This document shows positions 27,051-37,102 of a stretch of 64,000 nucleotides of DNA, in pieces. The DNA lies in NCBI GenBank assembly GCA_013368375.1, contig JAACJP010000057.1:1-64000 (forward strand), read 5' to 3'. The position numbers and the translations under genes were made by a program. Within the stretch, counting starts at the first letter, position 1. Every line of letters begins with the position of its first letter. The notes below the pieces were generated by a model. That model ran no database searches. It was not told where the DNA came from and saw only the letters and a program-made list of their open reading frames with translations. Source of the DNA: Tricholomella constricta (taxonomy: Eukaryota; Basidiomycota; Agaricomycetes; Agaricales; Lyophyllaceae).

Positions 27051-28806
27051 ATGACACCAACTCCCACATCCGGAAAGAGCCGAACTCCGGTCTTCGAGGA
27101 TGCGCTCGCAGCGCATCCTCCATCACAACTTCCACTGCAACCAGTGGAAGTCGGATCAGTCGCTGGTGGACAAAGTCCACCAGCGCAGAATACACTAGGA
27201 TTAGAATCGGAGGAACCTTGGCCGATAGCAAGCACCAATGTGCCGGGGAGCTTGGCCGACGAATTGGCCAGGTCATATCGACCTGGCCCCACGGCAGGAA
27301 GCAGATGGCCAGACAGCCGTCTGTCAAGTAGAGCATTCGGGGCGTCCACCTTGAGCATAGTCAAGATGGAGTCGGACGAAGACGACTTGTCCGACCCCGA
27401 GGCCAATGAAGAAGAAGCCAGCGATAGGGAATTGCTTGCGCTAAAAGTGAAGCAATTCTGGGACACCACCGATGTTGTTAGCGAACATCGACGAAGACGA
27501 CTAGAGGAACGAGCGGATAGGCTCGTTCTACGATCAACCGGAGCACAGTCCGTTGCAGAAATGGTCGTACAGGAGTATGCCGACCGATACTTGGAAGCGC
27601 TGTCCGTAGTAGTTACGGAATACAGGAAGAAGTACCCTAAGGGAACTTCGAATTCAGCAGTCAGCTCGATCGCTGGGACTCCTATACCTAAGAAAGCTCC
27701 GCTCAACAAAGGAAAAGGTCGTTGGGATGACCTTTTCACCCCGCAAGCAGTGGCCTCGGGATCGAACCAGCCTCTTGATGAGGCTGCTATGGCAGTATCT
27801 GCGCTGCACCAAGCACGCCAGTTAGGAGAATCTGACGAAGATTATCGTCGTCGGGCCGCGGCAGCGAAACGCGAAAGAATGACTCGCGAAGAGCACCTTG
27901 CGCAACCACAAGGTCCCCGATGGGCCCCTGTTAGTGAGTCTACATTAGACCCACCCACTGAGCGTAAGGACACGAATTCGCAACTAGCTGGCACTGAAAG
28001 CGTGCCAGCTATTCAAGTACCTCCGGAGGCTAAGGATGGCCGTGTTCCATTAGCGAAAGAGTGGAACAACCGGATCGCTTACCAGCGTCTGAGAAATGCT
28101 GATCTATCACGGAGCAAGTTTACGAATTATGACGACCAAGGAGTCGTCTTTGAAGGACATATGCCTGTGGATGAGATGGCGAGGCAATGGGCCTCGCAAA
28201 CTCAAGGTTCGGATGGTGGGTTAGTAACTGGATTGGAAGCCGTCGAAAAGAATAATTCGACGGCGATAGCTAACGGTCGTCGAGACATGCGGGTTCGAAT
28301 AAGTGAACCCGCGGAATATGCGCAGCCTCGAGCTCAGACTCGAGGCTATTCAATGCCTGCTCCGATCCGCCGGAGTCAATCAATTGCGGACGGAATACAT
28401 GCTGCCGGAGAGCAGCATAAAACTAAGATGCATGAGCGATTGCATCAATTAATGCACGAGCGTTTGTCGGTACGACTGTCGCTTCCGGACGGGATGAAAT
28501 CTCGGCGTGCGGACTCAAAGTCCGTAGGCACTTATAGTGGAAGTGCAAAGTTCGGCGACCTTGAAGAATGGCTGTCGAGCCTCGTCGTGATGCTGGCAGT
28601 GAGCCAGTTTGGAGGAGAAGAACGCGACCAAGAGCGCGTTCTGATAACATCCGAGTTTCTCGATGGTGAAGCTCGAAAGTGGTACAATCGCCACGTTATA
28701 CATGTAAACCGCGAGAAGCAGTTCTGGACGTTTGAAGACGTCGTACTTGGATTGTATGACCGGTTCGTGCTACCCTCAACCATGCAAGATGCTCGTAACG
28801 ACTTTA
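27051..28806 (+). CDS. gag: Ty3-B gag, N-terminal part (interrupted by FB-1)
   Basis: ATG 27051, 107 bp after the LTR. A long disordered N-terminal region is followed by the capsid-like domain from about residue 480: SAKFGDLEEWLSSLVVMLAV, FGGEERDQERVLITSEFLDG, WTFEDVVLGLYDRFVLPS. It matches Ty3-A gag (DERERERISYTGMYLKG, LKDVITGLYDRFIHEASLQD). The frame breaks at 28807 where FB-1 begins; taking out FB-1 and one TTA gives an uninterrupted join to 30020. The DNA contains at least twelve perfect hairpins with stems of 8-11 bp in 1.75 kb, for example 27096-27120, 27128-27151, 27161-27185 and 28324-28347. Confidence 0.88.
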
Positions 28807-30019
28807 CACTGCTGGCGGCGGTCTATGTTTCCGTGGGAAACATGGAAAGGAAAGATGTTTTTCAACTTCCAAAGAAACATGGATAAGAAACGGGTAATAT
28901 TTTTCTCAGGAAACACTTAATTAAAATATTTTGTTTATCCCAGATTTTTCTTTGGAAAAATATATCATTTTTCTTTGACTGTTTCTCCAGAACCATGACA
29001 GGTGTTTCCCAAGTGTTATGTGGGAAAAATGATGAGTTTTTCTTTCACTGTTTGTGAAGAAACATGAAAGATGTTTCCCATATGTTTCCTAGGAACCACA
29101 AAGGGTGTTCTTTCACATGTTTCTCTGGTAACACAAAGGATTTTTCTCAGATATTTCCTGAGAACCACAAAGGGTGTTTTTTCACATGTTTCTCTGGTAA
29201 CACAAAGGATTTTTCTCAGATGTTTCCCCCGGTCCACAAAAGATGTTTCCAATCAATGTTTCCGGGGATAAATGTTTAGTGTTTCCTGAGAGAAAATAAA
29301 ATTAAGAAATATATTTTATGTTTCCAGTGAGTGGCACACTCACCGCGCACTCATGGCTTGTGACCTTGATCGCAGAAAATGCCGCTTTGCGGGAGCGGAT
29401 GTCAGGCCTGGAGGTCAGCATCCAATTGGTGCTGAAGCGGGACAGGAGGCGGACAGGAGGCAGTCAACACGATGAGTGCGCAGTGAGTGTGCCACTCACT
29501 GGAAACATAAAATATATTTCTTAATTTTATTTTCTCTCAGGAAACAATAAACATTTATCCCCGGAAACATTGATTGGAAACATCTTTTGTGGACCGGGGG
29601 AAACATCTGAGAAAAATCCTTTGTGTTACCAGAGAAACATGTGAAAAAACACCCTTTGTGGTTCTCAGGAAACATCTGAGAAAAATCCTTTGTGTTACCA
29701 GAGAAACATGTGAAAGAACACCCTTTGTGGTTCCTAGGAAACATATGGGAAACATCTTTCATGTTTCTTTGCAAACAGTGAAAGAAAAACTCATCATTTT
29801 TCCCACATAACACTTGGGAAACACCTGTCATGGTTCTGAAGAAACAGTCAAAGAAAAATGATATATTTTTCCAAAGAAAAATCTGGGATAAATAAAATAT
29901 TTTAATTAAGTGTTTCCTGAGAAAAATATTACCCGTTTCTTATTCATGTTTCTTTGGAAGTTGAAAAACATCTTTCCTTTCCATGTTTCCCACGGAAACA
30001 TAGACCGCCGCCAGCAGTG
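28807..30019. mobile_element. FB-1: foldback element with 547-bp inverted arms
   Basis: 1,213 bp, flanked by TTA on both sides (28804-28806, 30020-30022). Arms of about 547 bp (28807-29353 and 29470-30019) differ at only a handful of positions and enclose about 117 bp of unique sequence. The ends are CACTGCTGGCGG...CCGCCAGCAGTG; a 3-bp duplication and CACTG ends fit a non-autonomous CACTA-type element (inference). The arms are crowded with TGTTTC/GAAACA words and hold a tandem duplication of about 66 bp. The small ORFs it contains are by-products. A transcript through it would fold into one long hairpin. Confidence 0.85.
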
Positions 30020-30752
30020 TTAATGCCGTTACTTACTCGGCGAGCAAAGGAATACAAGGTTTATATGATGACCTTGTGGACCATGCCATGAATATGGCAG
30101 CAAGAACGGACGATTGGACGTTCCTGGAGAAATTCCTCAAGACACTTCCGCGTGAGATGCGGAAGGCATTATTCGATGACGGGCTATCACCCGAAATCAA
30201 CACGGTCCAAGAGTTCCTAGCGGTGGGCTTAGCACACCAAGCCACCCAGAAGACGGCTGATTACTTTGAGCGGAACATAACCGCTCAGCGAAATCAACCG
30301 AGTCAACCGCGGAAACCAGATGGGGGGCGAGTGAACACCCCACAAAACAATTTCAACAGGACTCGACGTGTGTTTGGCGCACTTAATGAAAAACCATACG
30401 CCAAGCTAGCGTATCAGGATCAACCGGGACGTGGAGAGCAAAAGCTCCACGTCGAGAAACCAGCGATGAAGACAGGAGATCGTCCGCGTTACGATCAACC
30501 TAAAAACCACGATCATCACAACCACCCTCCGGGGGAAGTGTGCTTTAATTGTGGAAAACTAGGGCATTTTGCAAAAGATTGCAAACAGCCCAAGAAACAG
30601 CGAGCGTTCCTAAGGGCCGCACGTACAGCGGCACCTGACGCGGCAAGTGAAGCGGACGATGAAGACACGTCTCCCGAGGACCCGGACGGACGAGACAATG
30701 GACGCCCTGATACAGAGGCGGACAATGAAGACGAAGGCGATGAGTTCGTAGA
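30020..30752 (+). CDS. gag: Ty3-B gag, C-terminal part with zinc knuckle
   Basis: Resumes gag after FB-1: VDHAMNMAARTDDWTFLEKF, LPREMRKALFDDGLSPEI, then a basic/polar linker and a canonical knuckle CFNCGKLGHFAKDC (C-x2-C-x4-H-x4-C) at about 30541-30582. An acidic stretch (EADDEDTSPEDPDGRDNGRP) follows up to the Ty3-C insertion at 30753. The split is in frame: removal of Ty3-C and one GTAGA copy joins it to 37103 without a stop. Unlike Ty3-A there is no stop between knuckle and protease, so gag and protease are one protein. Confidence 0.85.
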
Positions 30753-31226
30753 TGTTAGGGCGACCTTTAGAGCAGAGCTCAGTCGTACTGGCAAAGGGGA
30801 ATCCAAAGTTATATTGATGTACTGTAACGAGGTAAATAAGGCTTACCTGGCAAAGGGGAATCCAAAGAGAATAGTGTAAAGGATTCCCAGATGCCAGGGG
30901 GCCGGCTATATACAAGTGTGATACATGAGGGCAGGCTCTCCATAGTGTACTGTACATGTGATAATAATGACATGTGATAACCATGACAGGTGATAATGAT
31001 GAGCGGGTTCCGGATGCTGTCTGATGGTAACCGTCGTCGGGATGTCAGGTGATCGGGAATATGAACAGGGAAACAAGGGGAATGACAGGAAGTGAGTAAG
31101 GTAAATATGTACACCGACGCTTGGGTCAGAGCGTCGGGGTCGGGATCGCGATCGGTCAGGAGCAAGCGCACGTGTCGGGGAACAGTTGGTGAGCGTCGGA
31201 GGTCGTGAACGGGTGTTCCCCTAACA
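30753..31226 (-). repeat. Ty3-C 3' LTR (left copy)
   Basis: 474 bp; on the minus strand it runs TGTTAGGGGAACACC to GGTCGCCCTAACA. Same as the right copy as far as I can read. Confidence 0.93.
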
Positions 31227-34200
31227 TCACCCCCCCTTTTGAATCGCAACGACTCGGTGCGGGGTAGCGGTGGCGAAGATGGCCGGGGATAATGTGAACA
31301 TGCCACGAATGTGGCGGGCAGCGTCGGGGTTGTCGCGGTGGAACTTGCGTACCAGATCGGGGGCGGTGACATTTTCGCGAGGTTCCCATGAAGCTTCTTC
31401 GTAACCATAGCCTTTCCACAGGACCTTGTACTGTAGTTTTTTGCGGAAGGTTCGGCTATCGAGGATCTTTTCAACTTCGTAATGGGGTTCGTCGTCGATT
31501 ATGTCGGGGGGAGGAGGAGGATTGGACCGACGACCTTCGATCGGATCAGCGACGGCGGGGATGAGTTTCACGACGTGGAAGACTGGGTGGATGCGCTTCA
31601 TGGACTGAGGCAGCAGGAGGCGGTATGCGAGCGGGCCGACTCGCCTTTGCACGACAAAAGGGCCAAGGTAGCGATGCGACAATTTCTTAGATGGTCGGGT
31701 CGTAGAAATGTCGGTCGCGTCCAAGTACACCTTGTCGCCAGGCTGGTAGTCGGGCGTTGGGGCGTGTCGCTGGTTGTAGTACCGCTCCATGTCGTCTTTG
31801 GCCTTTGAGAGCGCTGCCTTGGCTTCTTCCTGTGCTTCCTTCATGCGCTCCACAAACTCGTCGGCCGACTCGTTCTTGGAAGCGCCCCGACGTGGCTCAA
31901 AGCCCATGCGTGGATGCCGACCAGTGTCGAGCAGGAAGGGGGTCTGCTGCGTCGCCGAATGTACATGGTTGTTGTAACTGAATTCGGCGTCGGGCAAGAG
32001 GTCCTCCCAGTCGTTCTGACGCTCATTGCAGAAGACCCGCAAAAACTGTTCCAGCTCCTGGTTGACGCGTTCGGTCTGTCCGTCGGTCTGCGGGTGGTAC
32101 GCCGTCGAAGCCGACAGCTTGATACCCAGGAGTCGGTACAGTTCGCGCGTGAATTCGGCGACGAACTGTGGACCTCGATCGGAGACAAAGGCATCTGGGA
32201 GACCGTGGAGCTTCCAGACGTGGCGCCGGTAGAGGTTCGCAGCCCCCAAAGCCGAACAAGTCGTGTGCGACGCAATGAAGTGCGCGCGTTTTCCGACCGA
32301 ATCCACGACGTTCATGATCGCGTCGTGGCCATTGGACTCGGGGAGTTCGGTGATGAAGTCGACCGACACGACATTCCATCGACCTTCGGGAATGGGGAGC
32401 GGCTGCAGCTGTCCGACAGGGAGTTGGCGGCGGGGTTTCGTGCGCAAGCACATGTCGCAGGTGCTGGTGTAGGAACCGATGAAGCGCGACATCTGGGGCC
32501 ACCAGTAGTTGCGCGACACCAGCTCTAACGTCTTCCAGCGACCTGGGTGACCGGCGACCTTGGAGTCGTGGTGGTGCTCCACGATGCGTCGGCGGAGGTC
32601 AGGAACGTTCGGGACATAGATCCGTCCACGGAACGTGAGCAGACCGCCTTCCTCTCCCCACTCGCCAAAGCGAAGGGAGCGACCGGCGATCTTAGATGCC
32701 CTGACCAGTTGCGCCGCTTTCGCGACCGCATCCTCCTGTGCGCCATCGCGGTTGCCCTTGCGAATTGCCTTCAGCACGTCATCCTCTTCTCCGACCAATA
32801 CAAGACCTTCCGTCGCACGAACCGCGAAGAACTCGGGTTTGAGCAGTACGATGTCGGCGTTGTCAGCACTTCCGTCGCCATGGTCGGAGCGGCGCGATAA
32901 CGCGTCGGGCTTGCCCATGCTACGGCCAGGACGGTGGTGGAGGGCGAAGTCGAAGTTAGCGAGGTAGAGCGACCATCGGGCTTGACGCCGATTGAGTTTC
33001 TTCGCGGTGAGGAAGTACTCAAGGTTCTTGTGGTCGGTCCAGATCTCCACCTTGTGCTTTGCGCCTTCTACGAAGTGTCGCCACTCCTCCAGAGACCGGA
33101 TGATCGCTAGCATCTCCTTGTCATGGATCTCGTAGTTCCGCTCGACGGCGTTCAAGCTCTTTGAGTAGAACGCGACGGGGTGCCATTTACCGTCGGACGG
33201 CGACTCTTGCGACAGGACCGCGCCCGTTGCGAAGTCAGATGAATCGGCTTCGATGCGGTACGGTCGGTCGTCGTCAGGGAACATGAGAACGGGCCCCGAT
33301 GTGATCGCCGACTTCAGAAGGCCAAAGGCCGACTGCTCCGACTCTCCCCATCGCCAGGCGACGTCCTTGCCCGTCAGATCGAACAGGGGTCGGGCGTGAT
33401 GCGAGAAGTCCTGGATGAACCGTCGGTAGAAGTTAGTGAAGCCTAGGAATGCTTGCACTTCCTTCTTGTTCTTCGGCGCTGGCCATTCCAACACTCCAGC
33501 GACCTTAACAGGGTCCATCTCCGCTTGCCCTTGCGAAATGATCAGCCCCAGATACTCGATCTTGGTCTGTTCGAATTCGCATTTCTCGGGCTTTAAGAAC
33601 AACTGATGTTCGCGGAGTCGGTCCAGTACTAATCGCGCGACCCGACGGTGTTCCTCTAGAGTCTTGGTATAAATCAAGATGTCGTCGAGGTACACGCAAA
33701 CAACACCTTCGGCGATCAGATCGCGGAAAATATCATTCATCATGGTCTGAAATGTGGCGGGGCTGTTCGTGAGGCCGAAGAACATGACGAGCGGCTCGAA
33801 GAGACCGCGGTTCGTCCGAAACGCTGCCTTCCACTCGTCGCCTTCCTTGATCCGAACATTGTTGTACCCCCATCGGACGTCCAGCTTGGTGAAGTACCGC
33901 GCGCCGCGAAGGTTATTCACCAGTTCGCTAATGAGGGGCAGCGGGTATCGGTTCTTCACCGTGAGCGCATTGAGCGTCCGATAGTCCTGTACCAGGCGGA
34001 GCGACCCGTCCTTCTTCTTGATGAAGAAGACCGGTGATGCCATGGGCGACTTGGACGGTCGGATACGACCCGTCTCGAGATTCTCTTTGAGGAACGCGTC
34101 GAGTTCAACCTGTTCCGCCGGTGACAGCGGGTAGACCTTCGTGCCGGTTGGTGACGCGCCCGGCTCCAGTTCGATCGCATGGTCCCATTGCTTGCGCTCT

Positions 34201-35261
34201 GGGAGCTCATCGAACGCAACTTTGGAGAAGACATCTTCAAAGTCGTGGAGGTGGGTGGGTACGGCGTCGCGGAACGTTTTGGGCACGGAGTTAGCAGCGT
34301 GCGCTTCCGCAAGTCGCTGCGATGTCGTTTGGCTGGCCCGAATATGTTCGGCGGTCGGGGTCGGATGGATTGCGGTCGCGAATATGCGATCGCCATTCAG
34401 GAAGGTCTCCGTCAGGAAGTCGTCGGACTCTGGGTCGGGTTCCTCCAGGATCGGAGTGTAGGGGAGGAACTCGTCGTCATCAGAGTCGTCCTCCACGTAC
34501 GGATTGGTCGGGGTCCGCAGGTCAGGCTCAATCGTCGGGATGCCATCGGCTCGACAGGCACGGATTGCTGCGCGCACTTTGGTACGTGCGCGCCGATCGG
34601 CTTTGACCTCATCCTTGCAGGTGTCGCACTGCATCGGGCAGCGACTCATCTTCACCTCTTTGGTCTCCCAGTCGATCTCAGGGTTGTGGTTTTTAAGCCA
34701 GTTGAACCCGAGGATCATGTCGTGCTTGCCTAACTGGGTGACCCCGAAGACGGCTCGTTCGGTATGACCATTGTATCGCAAGACAGCTTCTACGATGCAA
34801 GAGACCGAACCGCCTTCGTTGAGGGTGCCGTCTACGTTGTAAACTGGGGATGGCCGACTAAGCACCTTGGTCGTGAGTTTGTGTTTCTCGACGAAAGCGA
34901 TATTGAGAAAGCTGCCGGTTGCTCCGCTGTCCACTAGCGCAGTGACGGTGTGCGACTCCTGGGTGTCGGTGGTCTCCAGTTCAACGTTGAGCCACAGGGA
35001 TCTGGGGCAGGGGGAGGCAGCGGCGATGAAGCGACTAGGGAGTCGCTTTTCCCAGCGGGGTAGGCCACGACGCGACGGGGCGATCGGCTTTGCGACTGCG
35101 ATCGGTGTCGTCGGGTCGGAGGGGCTTTGTACGTCTTTGTCGGTCGGTTCACTCGTAGGAATAGCAGCAATAATAGGTGTATTGGCATATTCTACGGACA
35201 GTGGAGCGAACCGATTACGACTAGACAACGGGGGCGTACGTTCCACCCGTTGTGCGATTAA
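31227..35261 (-). CDS. pol: Ty3-C pol: protease, RT, RNase H, integrase, chromodomain
   Basis: About 1,339 aa from the GTG at 35246, but pol has no ATG near its start; the frame is open back into the end of gag, so it is most likely made by -1 frameshifting at 35267-35261. Domains in order: protease (ALVDSGATGSFLNIAFVEKH, active-site DSG), RT (KKDGSLRLVQDYRTLN, catalytic VCVYLDDILIY), RNase H (IEADSSDFATGAVLS, NYEIHDKEMLAII, WTDHKNLEYF), integrase zinc domain (HHDSKVAGHPG...CDMCLRTKP), core (VSVDFITELPES, AFVSDRGPQF, HPQTDGQTERVNQ) and a C-terminal chromodomain (EVEKILDSRTFRKKLQYKVL, EASWEPRENV). Every catalytic residue I can check is present. The stop TGA 31229-31227 directly abuts the LTR and the polypurine tract is inside the last codons. 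Confidence 0.92.
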   Translation of the reverse strand, partial: LIAQRVERTPPLSSRNRFAPLSVEYANTPIIAAIPTSEPTDKDVQSPSDPTTPIAVAKPIAPSRRGLPRWEKRLPSRFIAAASPCPRSLWLNVELETTDTQESHTVTALVDSGATGSFLNIAFVEKHKLTTKVLSRPSPVYNVDGTLNEGGSVSCIVEAVLRYNGHTERAVFGVTQLGKHDMILGFNWLKNHNPEIDWETKEVKMSRCPMQCDTCKDEVKADRRARTKVRAAIRACRADGIPTIEPDLRTPTNPYVEDDSDDDEFLPYTPILEEPDPESDDFLTETFLNGDRIFATAIHPTPTAEHIRASQTTSQRLAEAHAANSVPKTFRDAVPTHLHDFEDVFSKVAFDELPERKQWDHAIELEPGASPTGTKVYPLSPAEQVELDAFLKENLETGRIRPSKSPMASPVFFIKKKDGSLRLVQDYRTLNALTVKNRYPLPLISELVNNLRGARYFTKLDVRWGYNNVRIKEGDEWKAAFRTNRGLFEPLVMFFGLTNSPATFQTMMNDIFRDLIAEGVVCVYLDDILIYTKTLEEHRRVARLVLDRLREHQLFLKPEKCEFEQTKIEYLGLIISQGQAEMDPVKVAGVLEWPAPKNKKEVQAFLGFTNFYRRFIQDFSHHARPLFDLTGKDVAWRWGESEQSAFGLLKSAITSGPVLMFPDDDRPYRIEADSSDFATGAVLSQESPSDGKWHPVAFYSKSLNAVERNYEIHDKEMLAIIRSLEEWRHFVEGAKHKVEIWTDHKNLEYFLTAKKLNRRQARWSLYLANFDFALHHRPGRSMGKPDALSRRSDHGDGSADNADIVLLKPEFFAVRATEGLVLVGEEDDVLKAIRKGNRDGAQEDAVAKAAQLVRASKIAGRSLRFGEWGEEGGLLTFRGRIYVPNVPDLRRRIVEHHHDSKVAGHPGRWKTLELVSRNYWWPQMSRFIGSYTSTCDMCLRTKPRRQLPVGQLQPLPIPEGRWNVVSVDFITELPESNGHDAIMNVVDSVGKRAHFIASHTTCSALGAANLYRRHVWKLHGLPDAFVSDRGPQFVAEFTRELYRLLGIKLSASTAYHPQTDGQTERVNQELEQFLRVFCNERQNDWEDLLPDAEFSYNNHVHSATQQTPFLLDTGRHPRMGFEPRRGASKNESADEFVERMKEAQEEAKAALSKAKDDMERYYNQRHAPTPDYQPGDKVYLDATDISTTRPSKKLSHRYLGPFVVQRRVGPLAYRLLLPQSMKRIHPVFHVVKLIPAVADPIEGRRSNPPPPPDIIDDEPHYEVEKILDSRTFRKKLQYKVLWKGYGYEEASWEPRENVTAPDLVRKFHRDNPDAARHIRGMFTLSPAIFATATPHRVVAIQKGG

Positions 35262-36502
35262 AAACCCTCCTCAGCGTCGGAGGTGCCCGCGTCGGCCGAT
35301 GATGGAGTCTGGTCGGCGGGAACTGCGTCTTTGCGGGCTAGACGCTCCATGATGAGCGCCTCCAGCTCATCGTCGAGCATGTGGCGCACGTCCCAGCGCA
35401 AGGGACAGTCACGCGAGTAGTGACCCTTCTTCTTGCACCGGAAGCAGTGGTCGTCGGCAGGTGCGACCCGGTCGCGCATCCGATCGACATCCATCGGGAC
35501 GCCCTGGGGGAGCGGCCTAGGGGCTGGTGCGATGGGAGCGCGAGGGGCGGGAGGGGCAGAAGCGGGAGTGGGAATGGGAGTGGGGGCAGTAGCGAACGCC
35601 CATCGTGCGGCTACGGCGGTGGTTGGGCGGCCGTCCGGCGCCTTTGTCGGGACCATCCGACGGTGGAAGTCGTCCTCCGACCTCATGATGAAATCTTGAG
35701 AACGAGCGATCCTCAGCCACTCCTCAATCTTCTCGTCGTGCGGGCGACCCGTGGTGATGCTTCCAAGTCGCCTCGAAAGCTTTGGGTCCATGCCCCGACG
35801 GAATTTGAGGACCAGGTGGCGCCCATCGGGGTAGCCTGCCTTGACCCACAGGGATCGGAACGAGTCGATGTACTCGTCGATCGACCGACCGTTCTGGAAG
35901 TACGCCGTCGACTCCAAGATGAGCGCGGCGTCAGCGACTTCGTCGAAGAGGAAGAACTCGCCGCGGAAGGTGTCTTCGAAGTCCTTCCAGGCGGGAAAGA
36001 CGTCCTTGGCAGTTCCGAACTGGAACACCCGACTGACGAAGTCGGCGGCTCGTCCGTGCTGCATGTACGACAGCACCCATACGATTCGGGCGTGGTCGTC
36101 GGCGAAACTTCCCCCGCACAAGGAGAAGTAGAGGTTGCAGGCGTTCCAGAACGCGCGACCGCCTGACCGGGCGCCATCGTAAATGGGAGGGGGCGACGGT
36201 CGGAGGTGGTGCGATCCTGATTGCGGAGCGCCTGGCAGCAGAGGGGTCATCGCAGGCGACGGAGGGATCGTCTCAGGCGGCGGAGGGGTCGTGTCTGCTT
36301 CGGGAGCAGCGGGGGTGGGATTGGGGGGTGTCCCCGACATGAGTTTTTCGAAAAGAGCGGAGAGGCGGTCCATAGAGGCCGAGTTGGATGTGTTAGAGGC
36401 GGAGAGAGCCGAAATCGTGGCTTCCATATTCGCCAACCGCTCCTCCGTCGTGAGGAAGGGAGAGAACGGTCGTTCGAGCGGCATGTCACCAAATTCGGAC
36501 AT
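35258..36502 (-). CDS. gag: Ty3-C gag with CCHC knuckle
   Basis: 414 aa. N-terminal helical coiled-coil stretch (LTTEERLANMEATISALSAS), Pro-rich linker, capsid domain at about residues 115-280 (AFWNACNLYFSLCGGSFADD, WVLSYMQHGRAADFVSRVFQ, FRGEFFLFDEVADA, DEYIDSFRSLWVKAGYPDG), then a Pro/Ala linker and one zinc knuckle CFRCKKKGHYSRDC near residue 366. The stop is TAA at 35260-35258. The last bases before it, G-GGT-TTT, form a -1 slippery heptamer. The start MSEFGDMPLERPFSPF lies 115-125 bp downstream of the LTR, a normal leader length. Confidence 0.92.
   Translation of the reverse strand: MSEFGDMPLERPFSPFLTTEERLANMEATISALSASNTSNSASMDRLSALFEKLMSGTPPNPTPAAPEADTTPPPPETIPPSPAMTPLLPGAPQSGSHHLRPSPPPIYDGARSGGRAFWNACNLYFSLCGGSFADDHARIVWVLSYMQHGRAADFVSRVFQFGTAKDVFPAWKDFEDTFRGEFFLFDEVADAALILESTAYFQNGRSIDEYIDSFRSLWVKAGYPDGRHLVLKFRRGMDPKLSRRLGSITTGRPHDEKIEEWLRIARSQDFIMRSEDDFHRRMVPTKAPDGRPTTAVAARWAFATAPTPIPTPASAPPAPRAPIAPAPRPLPQGVPMDVDRMRDRVAPADDHCFRCKKKGHYSRDCPLRWDVRHMLDDELEALIMERLARKDAVPADQTPSSADAGTSDAEEGF
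35261..35267 (-). promoter_or_regulatory. -1 ribosomal frameshift heptamer at the gag stop, Ty3-C
   Basis: On the minus strand, G-GGT-TTT followed at once by the gag stop TAA. It has the X-XXY-YYZ form. Slipping back one base gives GGG-TTT-TTA-ATC and enters the pol frame, which lacks an ATG. Confidence 0.7.
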
Positions 36503-36616
36503 CTCGAAACGGGACTGGGCGGGCGATCAGAGCGAGCGCGCGTTGGACGGTCGCGTGTAGCAGACGCGTGTTTCGGCGCGGAAGCTGGTCGGTCGGCTTC
36601 GTCGGGTTTCTAAGAG

Positions 36617-36628
36617 ACACTATTCTGC
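36617..36628 (-). promoter_or_regulatory. Self-priming primer-binding site, Ty3-C
   Basis: Two bases after the 5' LTR, AGAATAGTGT on the minus strand is the exact complement of ACACTATTCT in the LTR (36753-36744). That LTR site lies 35 bp downstream of TATATA (36788-36783), where transcription should start. This is the Tf1/sushi type of self-priming; no tRNA-type site is seen. Confidence 0.65.
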
Positions 36629-37102
36629 TGTTAGGGCGACCTTTAGAGCAGAGCTCAGTCGTACTGGCAAAGGGGAATCCAAAGTTATATTGATGTACTG
36701 TAACGAGGTAAATAAGGCTTACCTGGCAAAGGGGAATCCAAAGAGAATAGTGTAAAGGATTCCCAGATGCCAGGGGGCCGGCTATATACAAGTGTGATAC
36801 ATGAGGGCAGGCTCTCCATAGTGTACTGTACATGTGATAATAATGACATGTGATAACCATGACAGGTGATAATGATGAGCGGGTTCCGGATGCTGTCTGA
36901 TGGTAACCGTCGTCGGGATGTCAGGTGATCGGGAATATGAACAGGGAAACAAGGGGAATGACAGGAAGTGAGTAAGGTAAATATGTACACCGACGCTTGG
37001 GTCAGAGCGTCGGGGTCGGGATCGCGATCGGTCAGGAGCAAGCGCACGTGTCGGGGAACAGTTGGTGAGCGTCGGAGGTCGTGAACGGGTGTTCCCCTAA
37101 CA
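36629..37102 (-). repeat. Ty3-C 5' LTR (right copy)
   Basis: 474 bp, with TATATA at 36788-36783 on the minus strand. Followed on the plus strand by GTAGA, the target duplication. Confidence 0.93.

Larger units (their letters stand above)
30753..37102 (-). mobile_element. Ty3-C: complete Ty3 chromovirus inserted in Ty3-B
   Basis: 6,350 bp on the minus strand with 474-bp LTRs that read the same, and target duplication GTAGA on both sides (30748-30752, 37103-37107). Gag (414 aa) and pol (about 1,340 aa) are intact and joined by a -1 slippery site. The primer-binding site is complementary to the LTR's presumed transcript start. The polypurine tract AAAAGGGGGGG lies in the last codons of pol, whose stop abuts the LTR. 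All catalytic motifs are present, so this copy may be able to move. It is the youngest or one of the youngest parts of the nest. Confidence 0.94.
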
